From Deltaproteobacteria bacterium (GTDB lineage Bacteria; Desulfobacterota; Desulfobacteria; Desulfobacterales; G020354645), in NCBI GenBank assembly GCA_020354645.1, contig CP070652.1:3678891-3742890 (forward strand): a stretch of 64,000 nucleotides of DNA, read 5' to 3'. Under the pieces are notes generated by a model that had not been told where the DNA came from, made no database searches, and was given only the letters and a program-made list of their open reading frames with translations. Position numbers and translations under genes: made by a program. Numbering within the stretch: the first letter of the stretch is position 1; each line of letters begins with the position of its first letter. Positions 8,604-16,600 of the stretch are shown in pieces.

Positions 8604-9734
8604 TTACCCGGGCAGCATCAGTATTTTTTTATAAAATGTAATGGTCTTTTCCGCAATTTTATCCCAAGAGAATTTAATTTCGGCATCCTTTCTGGCATTG
8701 GCACCCATCACTTCCCAACGGTGGCGATGTCTAAGCGCCTGTTTCAGCGCCTGTGTTAAAGCCACCGTGGAAATATCCGCTGCTAAAAAACCGATACCGG
8801 GATGAACTGTTTCAGGGAATGCTCCGACCGGCGTACACAAAGTTGGGCGTCCGGCCGCCATGGCGGCCATCAATACGCCGCTTTGATCGATACTGAGATA
8901 AGGTAAGACCACCAAATCTGCTATTTTGAATATGGCCGGAATTAATTCCTCCGGAAAATATTTAAAGCGAAACTCCACCCGCTGATCAATACCCAAATCA
9001 TTTCCGAGCCGGCGAAGTTCTTCACCGCAAACACCATCCATCGGTTGCCCCGCGATCAATAGTTTCACGTCTTCCGGCCAGTCTTTAGTTTCCGCTACAG
9101 CGCGCAAAAAATTAGGCAATCCTTTATAGGGGCGAATTGCACCAAAAAATACGAGATAACTGTAATCCTTCAGCGCTAGGAGCTTAAGCGCGGAAGATCG
9201 CGATAAATCGGCAGCCCGAGTAATTTCACCATAATGACCAAGCGGGATCACGGTTACCGGTTTGTTGAAATGTTTACCCATCATCGCTGAAATGCGATCT
9301 CGACTGATATGGGAATGGGTGATAATTCCTGCGGCACAGGCATACAAACCTCGATAGGCAATACGTTCAGCCACCAAAAACTCGTGAGGGATCACATTAT
9401 GCGCCGTATAAATAAATTTTGGCGTTGCGCAGAAAGTTCCAACAGCCAAAAATGTCAACCAATCTCTGCGCGTTGATAAAAGTGACTGGAAATGGACAAT
9501 CTGAGATGATCGACTTCTCACCTGCTTTAATAATCGCTTCCAATCCAGTATAAAACTATCCCCTTTAAATAACTTGACGACTTCATACGTTTTGGGGATG
9601 TTTTCCAATTGGTAGTTATGCGCATGGGTCAATAGACAGACCGACACCCTTTTCTTTTGCATGGCTGCGCACAGAAAATGAGCGTAATGCCCGATTCCAC
9701 CCCATCCGCCTGTTTCTATGATTAAAATATCCAT
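8604..9734 (-). CDS. GT4-family glycosyltransferase
   Basis: The protein has 376 residues with a GT-B layout: MDILIIETGGWGGIGHYAH at the start, FGAIRPYKGLPNFLRAV at the second domain, and YLSIDQSGVLMAAMAAGRPT in the donor region. The usual first Glu of EX7E is not obvious in that last motif (a Gln/Ser segment stands there), so it may be a divergent member with different donor binding. A gap of about 130 bases with no gene separates it from the sulfotransferase. It is part of the glycan operon. Confidence 0.83.
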   Translation of the reverse strand: MDILIIETGGWGGIGHYAHFLCAAMQKKRVSVCLLTHAHNYQLENIPKTYEVVKLFKGDSFILDWKRLLKQVRSRSSQIVHFQSLLSTRRDWLTFLAVGTFCATPKFIYTAHNVIPHEFLVAERIAYRGLYACAAGIITHSHISRDRISAMMGKHFNKPVTVIPLGHYGEITRAADLSRSSALKLLALKDYSYLVFFGAIRPYKGLPNFLRAVAETKDWPEDVKLLIAGQPMDGVCGEELRRLGNDLGIDQRVEFRFKYFPEELIPAIFKIADLVVLPYLSIDQSGVLMAAMAAGRPTLCTPVGAFPETVHPGIGFLAADISTVALTQALKQALRHRHRWEVMGANARKDAEIKFSWDKIAEKTITFYKKILMLPG

Positions 9735-9868
9735 AGCGGCTTTTCAGAAATGAAGCTCCTTGCAGTCCGGCTGTCAGACTTCGACCAGCTCAGTCGAGTC
9801 GCGGGACAGGGTATTCAAGCGAAGGCGAGTAACGGCCTTTCTCACAAATGGATGCATGTAGTGGGGAT

Positions 9869-10801
9869 TCAACATGGCTTTATCCCGTTTGATTGCCAAC
9901 AGGACAGATCATATAGACCGGCATCTTTCAGCCGGTCGATAATGTATCGCTGCTTGCCCTGATCGAATATCCTGATAAATTTATCGCCTTTATCTCTACG
10001 GATGCCATTGCCTATCAAGGCTTTCCACGGTTCATCGCTTGTTGTTAAGCGTTTTGCGGCAAGTGTATAGTCCTGGAGCAAAATTTCATTATATTCAATG
10101 CCGATGAATCGACACAGATCCTTTAGCACCGATTCTGGCTCAGCTGCCAAATGCTCGTATCTCACCAACAGGTGACGAGGCTTTTGGATGCATTGCAAGC
10201 TAATAACCACATCTCGTATCCAGCGGCGGATGCAGCGTTCAATATCCCGTGGTCCTCCCCACTGCTCGGGATGCTGATGGGTAACCTCATATAAAGAAGC
10301 CACCACATCCGTTCCATTGCGAATAACGTGGATGAATTTACTGTTCTTTATCAGTTTCTCGATATACTTGATGTAATGCAAATGGCCGGGTGTTTTTTCC
10401 AGCCAAATTTCTTTCCCCTGCTCCGCCGTTAATCGATCACAAATATATTTGAAGGCTTTGCTATAAGGTCCGATAAAAAAAGCCTTTTTCGGAATAAATT
10501 GTTTCATATCTTCGCGGCCCATATCTTCTAAGAACCTGTTAAGTCGCGGCGCTGCTCTCGATGAAGCAATCCTTAATGGCCGAAACCATCGACTGACAAG
10601 CAAATGGGAGAAGAAATGACTTTCCGGAAATGAAGCAATCCGAGGATGGGCTGCCAGCAGGCTTTGTGTCAAGGTTGTCCCGGATCGCGGACACCCCACC
10701 AAAAAAATTCGGGATGCAATGCTGTGAATGTTATTCAGATTGTAATCCAAATGTTTCTTTTTCTGTTTTTGGCGATAAAGTAGATCAAAGAAAAAGATCA
10801 A
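9869..10801 (-). CDS. PAPS-dependent sulfotransferase
   Basis: The frame is open well upstream, but those residues lie under the flippase gene in another frame and look non-native. The likely start is the TTG overlapping the flippase stop (TTGA), or the GTG one codon before it, giving about 310 residues. The 5'-phosphosulfate loop is RIFLVGCPRSGTTLTQSLL, about residue 35. The 3'-phosphate-binding part probably lies in FIHVIRNGTDVVASLYE, which contains the Arg and Ser seen in this family. It would move a sulfo group from PAPS to a hydroxyl of the glycan. It is translationally coupled to the flippase, which suggests a sulfated surface polysaccharide or glycolipid. Confidence 0.85.
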   Translation of the reverse strand: MIFFFDLLYRQKQKKKHLDYNLNNIHSIASRIFLVGCPRSGTTLTQSLLAAHPRIASFPESHFFSHLLVSRWFRPLRIASSRAAPRLNRFLEDMGREDMKQFIPKKAFFIGPYSKAFKYICDRLTAEQGKEIWLEKTPGHLHYIKYIEKLIKNSKFIHVIRNGTDVVASLYEVTHQHPEQWGGPRDIERCIRRWIRDVVISLQCIQKPRHLLVRYEHLAAEPESVLKDLCRFIGIEYNEILLQDYTLAAKRLTTSDEPWKALIGNGIRRDKGDKFIRIFDQGKQRYIIDRLKDAGLYDLSCWQSNGIKPC

Positions 10802-12222
10802 CACTTCACTTTTTCCGGACCACCCATCCGCCGTTTTATCAATGCGTGTAGATCGGATCCGGAAATTTTGTCCAGGACAGCGCTGGCAATTCCGTATATT
10901 GATAGACCGGCGCCAAGCACCAAAATAAGGGAAACCCAGCTTGTTAAGCTGATCAGCCTTGCTTTGGTGACGTATAACAAAATAGCCATCACAACCGTGC
11001 TGCAGCACGGTATCGATAGAATTTTGATAAATTCCTTCGCCCGGCCACCGACTATTCTGATTGCTTTTAGATGCGCAAATGGGTTTACAAGAGCCCCGTT
11101 GATGACGACAGCTAAAGCGGTTCCCAGAATACCCCATCGAAGCGTCAACGGATATATAATCAGTAAAAGCAAAATCAACTTTGCAATTTGAAGCTTGGTT
11201 GCCAAGTCAGGTCTTCCGATTGCTTGAAACAATGGCCCTGTGGTGGCTCCGGTTGATCGAATAAGCCCGGCAATGACGAGGGCCTGCATGGCAGGTACCA
11301 TCGGCAACCAATGACCCCCCAAGAAAATCCGCGTAAAATCCGGACCCAAAGTAAAGATGCAACCTGCAATCGGAAAGGAAACAACTAATGTGACCTGCAA
11401 TACTTCCAGGTAGGCTGTTTTTAATCTTGGCAAATTATCCTGCAGTTTGGCGTATGCCGGAAATGTAACCTGAGAAATAACATGCGTTATTTCAGTGGCA
11501 GGCAAATTGGACAGCCTGTAGGCCATTTGGTAAAAACCCAAGGCCGCAATCCCGAGCATTTTAGCAACAAAAATATCATCTCCCTGGGTTACCAGAAAAA
11601 TGAGTATTCCGGAAACTAAAAGCCATCTGCCGTAATGAATTAAATCTTTAAATTTTTCTTTTTCGAATTTGAGCCGGGCTCGACCGGGATGTATTACGAA
11701 AGACATAATCAATCGGACCATTTGTCCCGCCAGCCCGCCCCAAACCAGCGCCCAAACGTTTCTAAAAGTAATAACTAAATAAATGGATACGATAAGGTCT
11801 GCAATGGTGGCGGAAAATTCATACAAACACTTTTTATTAAATTCTAATTCTTTTGTTAAATGGAGAATACCGATGTTTCTGAATCCCGCAAGCAAGGTGG
11901 AAATTGCAATTATTCTGATGATCAGCACCGCCCCGGGGGAGCTGAAAAATCCGGCGATGACAGGAGCTGAAAAAAAAAGAATAGCAAAAAGCAAACAGCC
12001 TCGAATCACCGAAACCGTCCAAGCCGTATCGAGATACGAGGCCATATCACCTCTGCGTTGAATTAAGGCTTCCTGATAACCTGTTTGGGAAAAGGTCTCA
12101 AGGGTTGACAAAGAAAGCATTGCAATACCGAAAAGACCAAAATCCTCCGGGGCAAGAAACCTTGCCAGAACAATCGTTCGGATGATACCCAAGGCCTTAT
12201 TCATCACTCTCAACGAAAGCAC
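10798..12222 (-). CDS. Wzx-like polysaccharide flippase (MATE/PST superfamily)
   Basis: The product from the first usual start (GTG at 12222) is 474 residues and strongly hydrophobic, with about 12-14 membrane segments. It has the N-terminal hallmark IVLARFLAPEDFGLFGIAML of lipid-linked oligosaccharide flippases. It would move undecaprenyl-linked repeat units across the inner membrane. In the same frame, upstream codons down to about 12258 still read like the family N-terminus (SLAQKTVQGGLWVLSLRV), yet there is no ATG, GTG or TTG before an in-frame TAG at 12322-12324. The true start may therefore be a rare codon, or the original start has been lost. It is the first gene of the glycan operon seen here. 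Confidence 0.86.
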   Translation of the reverse strand: MLSLRVMNKALGIIRTIVLARFLAPEDFGLFGIAMLSLSTLETFSQTGYQEALIQRRGDMASYLDTAWTVSVIRGCLLFAILFFSAPVIAGFFSSPGAVLIIRIIAISTLLAGFRNIGILHLTKELEFNKKCLYEFSATIADLIVSIYLVITFRNVWALVWGGLAGQMVRLIMSFVIHPGRARLKFEKEKFKDLIHYGRWLLVSGILIFLVTQGDDIFVAKMLGIAALGFYQMAYRLSNLPATEITHVISQVTFPAYAKLQDNLPRLKTAYLEVLQVTLVVSFPIAGCIFTLGPDFTRIFLGGHWLPMVPAMQALVIAGLIRSTGATTGPLFQAIGRPDLATKLQIAKLILLLLIIYPLTLRWGILGTALAVVINGALVNPFAHLKAIRIVGGRAKEFIKILSIPCCSTVVMAILLYVTKARLISLTSWVSLILVLGAGLSIYGIASAVLDKISGSDLHALIKRRMGGPEKVKC

Positions 12223-12946
12223 CCACAGCCCCCCCTGAACCGTCTTTTGCGCCAGGGATCCATTTTGTTCAAGGTAACTGAGGTTGGTATTATCTAATCT
12301 TGCAGTGATAGCGGCACCAGTCTAAAGAAATTTTCGGGAGGGTTTAAAAGATAGGGCGTTATTCAGCGGGGGAGCGGAGCAAGTTCACCGCATGCATTAT
12401 CAGGCACTCCTGGTCTTGTATATCAAAAATGGCCTCTGGGCCAACACAAGCCCGCTGTCAAGTAGCCGCGGAATCATTTTGTTTCAATACAGCTCCGCAC
12501 CGTCAATTACATAGAATTGATTAATTAATCCACCGAAACACTGTGATAAATAGCTCAGGGAGCGGGGCAATTTTTTCGCCCCCTGCAATGACTAATTGTG
12601 CCTCAGGAGTTGTTCTATAAAAAAAGCATAACACAACCACCGCAAAAGAACAAGCAGAAGTTAGAATTTATTATTGTAATATCAATTGGTTAAAACCAAT
12701 CGCCCCTCTCAGCATTCGCAAGTCGCCAGCCCTGTTTCAGAATCTGCCAGATGTTAGTGAAGCTTTCGCCGTTCCGGGCGGAAGTTTTTGTAATCCCACC
12801 TTGAAGCGCAAAATCCGCACGAAAGCGAATCGGTCATCATGTTTTAACATAATTCTCCACAATACTCCACCTTCATTTTTAAATTGTGTATTTGTTTAAC
12901 ATTAAATAATTATTATAAAAAATTATTTTAATTTAAAGTTTTTTTC
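12223..12946. other. Non-coding gap with degenerate repeats between the glycan operon and the dcw cluster
   Basis: No convincing gene lies in these roughly 720 bases. They hold two members of an intergenic repeat family (12363-12419 and 12555-12610), a CG-rich hairpin near 12757-12780 followed by a T run, and a very AT-rich stretch (about 12890-12946) just ahead of the mraZ promoter. The promoter of the leftward glycan operon should also lie here, but I could not pick out convincing -35 and -10 boxes for it. Confidence 0.5.
12555..12610. repeat. Copy of the GCGGGGCAAT intergenic repeat family
   Basis: The core CAGGGAGCGGGGCAAT, followed by a T run, then CCCTGCAA and GTGCCTCAGG, matches the copy at 60871-60938 at most positions. 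A more degenerate copy stands at 12363-12419. Related cores occur at 44133 (AAGCGGGGCAATTTTT) and at the ends of the 1602-1813 element. It looks like the remains of a dispersed non-coding element. Confidence 0.5.
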
Positions 12947-12975
12947 TTGACAGTTATTGAAAAATATACTTTGAT
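12947..12975 (+). promoter_or_regulatory. Predicted sigma-70 promoter of the dcw cluster
   Basis: There is a perfect -35 box TTGACA at 12947-12952, a 17-base spacer, and TTTGAT at 12970-12975 as a weak -10 box (4 of 6). It lies about 40 bases before the mraZ start, immediately ahead of the MraZ operator repeats, which is the usual arrangement. Confidence 0.65.
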
Positions 12976-12984
12976 ATATAGATC

Positions 12985-13010
12985 GTGGATAAAAGTGGGT
13001 AAATAGGGAG
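12985..13010 (+). promoter_or_regulatory. MraZ operator repeats
   Basis: Three G-rich units recur with exact 10-base spacing: GTGG at 12985, GTGGG at 12995 and AGGGAG at 13005. MraZ proteins are known to bind TGGG-type direct repeats separated by about five bases upstream of their own gene. The third unit also serves as the mraZ ribosome-binding site. This predicts repression of the whole cluster by its first gene product. Confidence 0.65.
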
Positions 13011-13015
13011 ATTGT

Positions 13016-13465
13016 ATGTTGTTTCGTGGGAGCTCATTTCATACCATCGATACGAAGGGACGCATCATCATTCCAGCGCGATTCCGTGAAATCATCAAAG
13101 ACGGCGACAAGGCCGGTGTGATGATTTCGAAAATGGATAAGGGCCTGGTGGCGTATACATTTGAGGAATGGCGGAATATAGAAGAAAAAATCTTATCACT
13201 GGCGGAAAAGAGTGAAAGCATGCGGCGGTTCCGGCGGGTGTTTATCGGGGGAGCTTCCGAATGTCTCTGCGATAAACAGGATCGGATCCTGATACCTGTT
13301 CCTTTAAGGCTATACGCCGGATTCAATAAGGGGATTGTTTTGGTGGGAGTGCTCGATCATTTTGAAATTTGGTCTAGAGAGAACTGGGAAAATGAGAATG
13401 CAGCCTTAGATAAAGATATGCAAAAGGAGGATGTCAGAAACGAAATCGCTAAATTAGGTCTTTGA
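13016..13465 (+). CDS. mraZ: Transcriptional regulator MraZ
   Basis: The 149-residue protein has the two AbrB-like repeats of the family, each with its DxxxR motif: IDTKGRIIIPARFR near residue 10 and CDKQDRILIPVPLR near residue 85. MraZ forms a ring-shaped oligomer that binds the DNA ahead of its own gene and tunes expression of division genes. It is the first gene of the dcw cluster and is separated from rsmH by only four bases. The operator repeats are visible just upstream. Length and motifs are normal. Confidence 0.95.
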   Translation: MLFRGSSFHTIDTKGRIIIPARFREIIKDGDKAGVMISKMDKGLVAYTFEEWRNIEEKILSLAEKSESMRRFRRVFIGGASECLCDKQDRILIPVPLRLYAGFNKGIVLVGVLDHFEIWSRENWENENAALDKDMQKEDVRNEIAKLGL

Positions 13466-13469
13466 TTCT

Positions 13470-14405
13470 ATGCCTTACTTTCATATCCCTATTATGCTGG
13501 CCGAAGTTGTCCATTACCTGAATTGCAGGCCCGGGAAAACCTACATTGATTGCACGCTTGGCGGCGCGGGGCACGCCAGGACCATATGTGACAAAATTCT
13601 GCCACGCGGAATTCTCATCGGTATAGATCAGGATAAAGATGCGATCCGCAACGCAAAACGGTCGCTAAAATCATATGAGCCAAATGTCTACCTGGTTCAC
13701 GACAATTTTATAAACCTTCCGGAGATAATATCACAATACCATATTAGGGCGGCAGACGGCATCCTTCTCGATCTCGGCCTTTCATTGCATCAGCTTGAAT
13801 CGAGCAACCGGGGTTTCAGCTTCCGTAAGGATGAGCCCCTGGATATGCGCATGAATACAGATAAAAAGCTTAAAGCTGCGGATATCGTAAACGCAGAAAG
13901 CGAGGAAAACCTCAAAAAGATTTTTAAAGATTATGGAGAGGAGCGTTGGTCGAGGCGCATAGCTCGAAAAATAGTTCAGATAAGAAAACATGAAAAAATC
14001 TTTTCCAGCCGCCAATTGGCCAGCATTGTTTGCAACGCCGTTCCAAAAGAAGCGTTTAAGCAAAAAATTCATCCGGCCACTCGCGTATTTATGGCGTTAA
14101 GAATCGCTGTCAACCGGGAGCTGGATAATTTGGAGTCTTTCATGCCATCGGCGTTAGCCTGTTTGAATCCCGGCGGGCGGCTCTGTGTTTTATCGTTTCA
14201 CTCGCTTGAAGACCGAATTGTTAAAAAACAAATGAAAGCGTGGGAAAAAGGATGTACCTGCCCGCCGGATTTTCCGGATTGCGTCTGCGGTCAAAAACCG
14301 CTTGTACGAATCTTAACAAAGAAAGTGGTGAGACCCAAGGAAAAAGAAATTGAAATCAACCCGATGGCAAGGAGTACAAAACTCAGAGCTGCGGAAAAAC
14401 TGTAA
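13470..14405 (+). CDS. rsmH: 16S rRNA (cytosine-1402-N4)-methyltransferase RsmH
   Basis: The product has 311 residues, the usual length. It shows the N-terminal HIPIMLAEVV, motif I KTYIDCTLGGAGHARTI, the catalytic-region DGILLDLGLSLHQLE, and C-terminal GGRLCVLSFHSLEDRIVK, all diagnostic of RsmH (formerly MraW). It methylates C1402 in the ribosomal P site using SAM. It follows mraZ almost without gap. About 160 non-coding bases with a small GGCGTT/AACGCC hairpin separate it from ftsL. Confidence 0.96.
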   Translation: MPYFHIPIMLAEVVHYLNCRPGKTYIDCTLGGAGHARTICDKILPRGILIGIDQDKDAIRNAKRSLKSYEPNVYLVHDNFINLPEIISQYHIRAADGILLDLGLSLHQLESSNRGFSFRKDEPLDMRMNTDKKLKAADIVNAESEENLKKIFKDYGEERWSRRIARKIVQIRKHEKIFSSRQLASIVCNAVPKEAFKQKIHPATRVFMALRIAVNRELDNLESFMPSALACLNPGGRLCVLSFHSLEDRIVKKQMKAWEKGCTCPPDFPDCVCGQKPLVRILTKKVVRPKEKEIEINPMARSTKLRAAEKL

Positions 14406-14564
14406 TTCGGTCCGCAAAGCATGCGGCAAAAATAGGCGTTAAAAAACGCCAATTGTTTGAGAGTCTTCGCTCAAGTATTAGCCCCGCAGCGGGATTGGCT
14501 GAATATTAAAAGCGCGCCGGAAGTGCTTACCGAGTGAAAAAAGGGACTTTTTACGAAAACATCA

Positions 14565-14867
14565 ATGTTTACTATGCTAAAAGCCCGAAAAAAAGCACGT
14601 AATTTAAAAATGATGGGAATCTGGATCATAATTATGGTGATATTTATTGCGGAACTACTGCTTTATACCTGGTCCAGGGTCCAGTGTGTCCAACTGGGTT
14701 ATGCGGTATCAGAATTAACAGAGATCCACCATAAACGGATTACCATGCAAAGCAACTTGAAGATTGAACTTGCGCGTTTGAAATCTCCTGATCGAATTGT
14801 AAATATTGCTAAAAACCAGCTCGGTTTGATCATGCCGACGTCCGAACAGATTATCCTTATGCCATGA
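14565..14867 (+). CDS. ftsL: Cell division protein FtsL
   Basis: A 100-residue bitopic membrane protein. A basic N-terminus precedes one membrane span (about residues 19-37, IWIIIMVIFIAELLLYTW). A periplasmic helical segment rich in heptad hydrophobics then ends in PDRIVNIAKNQLGLIMP, which is typical of FtsL. It forms the FtsQLB subcomplex that activates septal peptidoglycan synthesis. The gene overlaps ftsI by four bases (ATGA). The sequence is weakly conserved in this family, so the call leans on position, topology and the C-terminal motif. Confidence 0.88.
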   Translation: MFTMLKARKKARNLKMMGIWIIIMVIFIAELLLYTWSRVQCVQLGYAVSELTEIHHKRITMQSNLKIELARLKSPDRIVNIAKNQLGLIMPTSEQIILMP

Positions 14868-16600
14868 ACACACCCGTGCATAAATATTTAAAATTTCGCG
14901 TGACGATTGTTGCCTTGCTTTTTATGGGCTGTTTGGCAGTTATCGGCGCAAAAGCCACTTATCTGCAAATTTACCGTGGTTCATGGCTGGCTCAAATGGC
15001 AGCCGACCAGTACGAAAGAACATCCCCCATTTCAGGCAAACGCGGTACGATATATGATCGCAACCATGCGGAAATGGCAGTCAGCATAAGGGTGACCTCC
15101 CTGGCCGCCTATCCCGGACAAATCGAGAACATCCGCGCGACAGCTACCGCTTTGGCAAAGGCCTTGAATATTAAATATAAAAGGCTGTACCAAAAATTGA
15201 CGGCTAACAAATCTTTTGTATGGATCAAAAGACAGGCCACCCCCAAAGAAACCGAAGCCGTAAAAAACCTAAAACTTAAGGGTATCGGCTTCATTCCTGA
15301 ATATAATCGTTTCTATCCGAACAAAACGCTTGCCGCTCAGATCCTTGGATTTACAGGCATTGACGGGGAAGGTCTCGAAGGAATCGAATTCTACTACGAC
15401 CGATATCTGAAAGGCGCCAAAGGCAATTTCACGATTTTAAGAGATGCACTCGGTAACGGATTCATATCGGCTGACAATAGCCTACCGGACAATAGCGGGA
15501 GTAATCTCATTTTAACGATTGACCGTAACATTCAATACATATCCGAAAAAGCCCTGCAAGAAACGGTGACGACCTTCTCAGCAAAGTCCGGTATTGCGAT
15601 TGTGTTGGTTCCAAAAACGGGTGCGATTTTGGCGCTGGCGCATTTTCCTTTTTTCAATCCCAACGCCTTTGCCGACTATAGTCGGGAACGCTGGCGAAAC
15701 CGGGCAATCACCGATCCGTTTGAGCCCGGCTCGACCATGAAAATTTTTAGCGCCACAGCAGCCATAGAATCCGGAGGATCTTCGCCGAACTCAATTTTTT
15801 TCTGTGAAAACGGCGCTTACAGGATAGGTGGCAATATCGTCCATGATCTCGGCACTTATGGCTGGCTGTCTCTGCAGCAAATCATTAAGTATTCCAGCAA
15901 TATCGGTGCTGTTAAAGTCAGCGAGATGGTTGGGCCTGAACTGTTATACCATTCGTTGCGTGGTTTTGGTTTCGGCCAAAAAACAGGAATTGACTGCCCC
16001 GGTGAAACTCCCGGCAGCCTGATGCACTTTGAGAAATGGTCGAAATTGGATACCGGCGCAATTTCCTTCGGCCACGGCATTGCCGTATCTGCCGTACAGC
16101 TTGTCGCCGCTGTATCCACCATTGCTAATGACGGAATTCTTATGAAGCCTTATCTTATAGAAGAAATAACCGATCAGAACGGTAACACTGTCCATCGGTT
16201 TGAACCACGCAAAATCAGGCAGGTCATTTCATCTGAGACAGCCCGCACAGTGAAGAAAATGATGCAGACCGTTGTCACAAAGGGCGGCACCGGCGTCAGG
16301 GCCGCCCTGGACGGATACTCGGTTTGCGGCAAGACAGGGACGACCCAGAAAATAAACGAGGAAGGCACTTACGCCGAAGGGAAATATATCGCATCTTTTG
16401 TCGGATTGACACCCGCTAAAAACCCTGAAATAGCCGTTTTGGTGGTCATCGACGAACCGCAGGAAAAATATTACGGCGGAATCGTTGCTGCGCCGACTTT
16501 CAAAAAAATCGCTCACGAAACGCTCAATTATTTAAACATACCTCCCAACAAAGATCTAAATCGACTGACTGTATCACGGAAGAGGGAGACTAAAGGGTGA
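14864..16600 (+). CDS. ftsI: Septal peptidoglycan transpeptidase FtsI (PBP3)
   Basis: The 578-residue class B penicillin-binding protein has a membrane anchor at residues 12-30 and the dimerisation domain (RGTIYDRN). Its transpeptidase domain carries all three active-site motifs: STMK at residues 290-293 with the nucleophilic Ser, SSN at 344-346, and KTGTT at 490-494. It cross-links peptidoglycan at the division septum together with FtsW. There is no C-terminal PASTA domain. The gene overlaps both ftsL and murE by four bases, so expression is coupled. Confidence 0.95.
   Translation: MNTPVHKYLKFRVTIVALLFMGCLAVIGAKATYLQIYRGSWLAQMAADQYERTSPISGKRGTIYDRNHAEMAVSIRVTSLAAYPGQIENIRATATALAKALNIKYKRLYQKLTANKSFVWIKRQATPKETEAVKNLKLKGIGFIPEYNRFYPNKTLAAQILGFTGIDGEGLEGIEFYYDRYLKGAKGNFTILRDALGNGFISADNSLPDNSGSNLILTIDRNIQYISEKALQETVTTFSAKSGIAIVLVPKTGAILALAHFPFFNPNAFADYSRERWRNRAITDPFEPGSTMKIFSATAAIESGGSSPNSIFFCENGAYRIGGNIVHDLGTYGWLSLQQIIKYSSNIGAVKVSEMVGPELLYHSLRGFGFGQKTGIDCPGETPGSLMHFEKWSKLDTGAISFGHGIAVSAVQLVAAVSTIANDGILMKPYLIEEITDQNGNTVHRFEPRKIRQVISSETARTVKKMMQTVVTKGGTGVRAALDGYSVCGKTGTTQKINEEGTYAEGKYIASFVGLTPAKNPEIAVLVVIDEPQEKYYGGIVAAPTFKKIAHETLNYLNIPPNKDLNRLTVSRKRETKG

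Noticed and set aside
9869-11137. Sulfotransferase starting at 11137 with 422 residues
   Set aside because: The extra 110 residues lie inside the flippase gene in another frame and have a composition unlike a protein; the PAPS loop would be abnormally far from the start.
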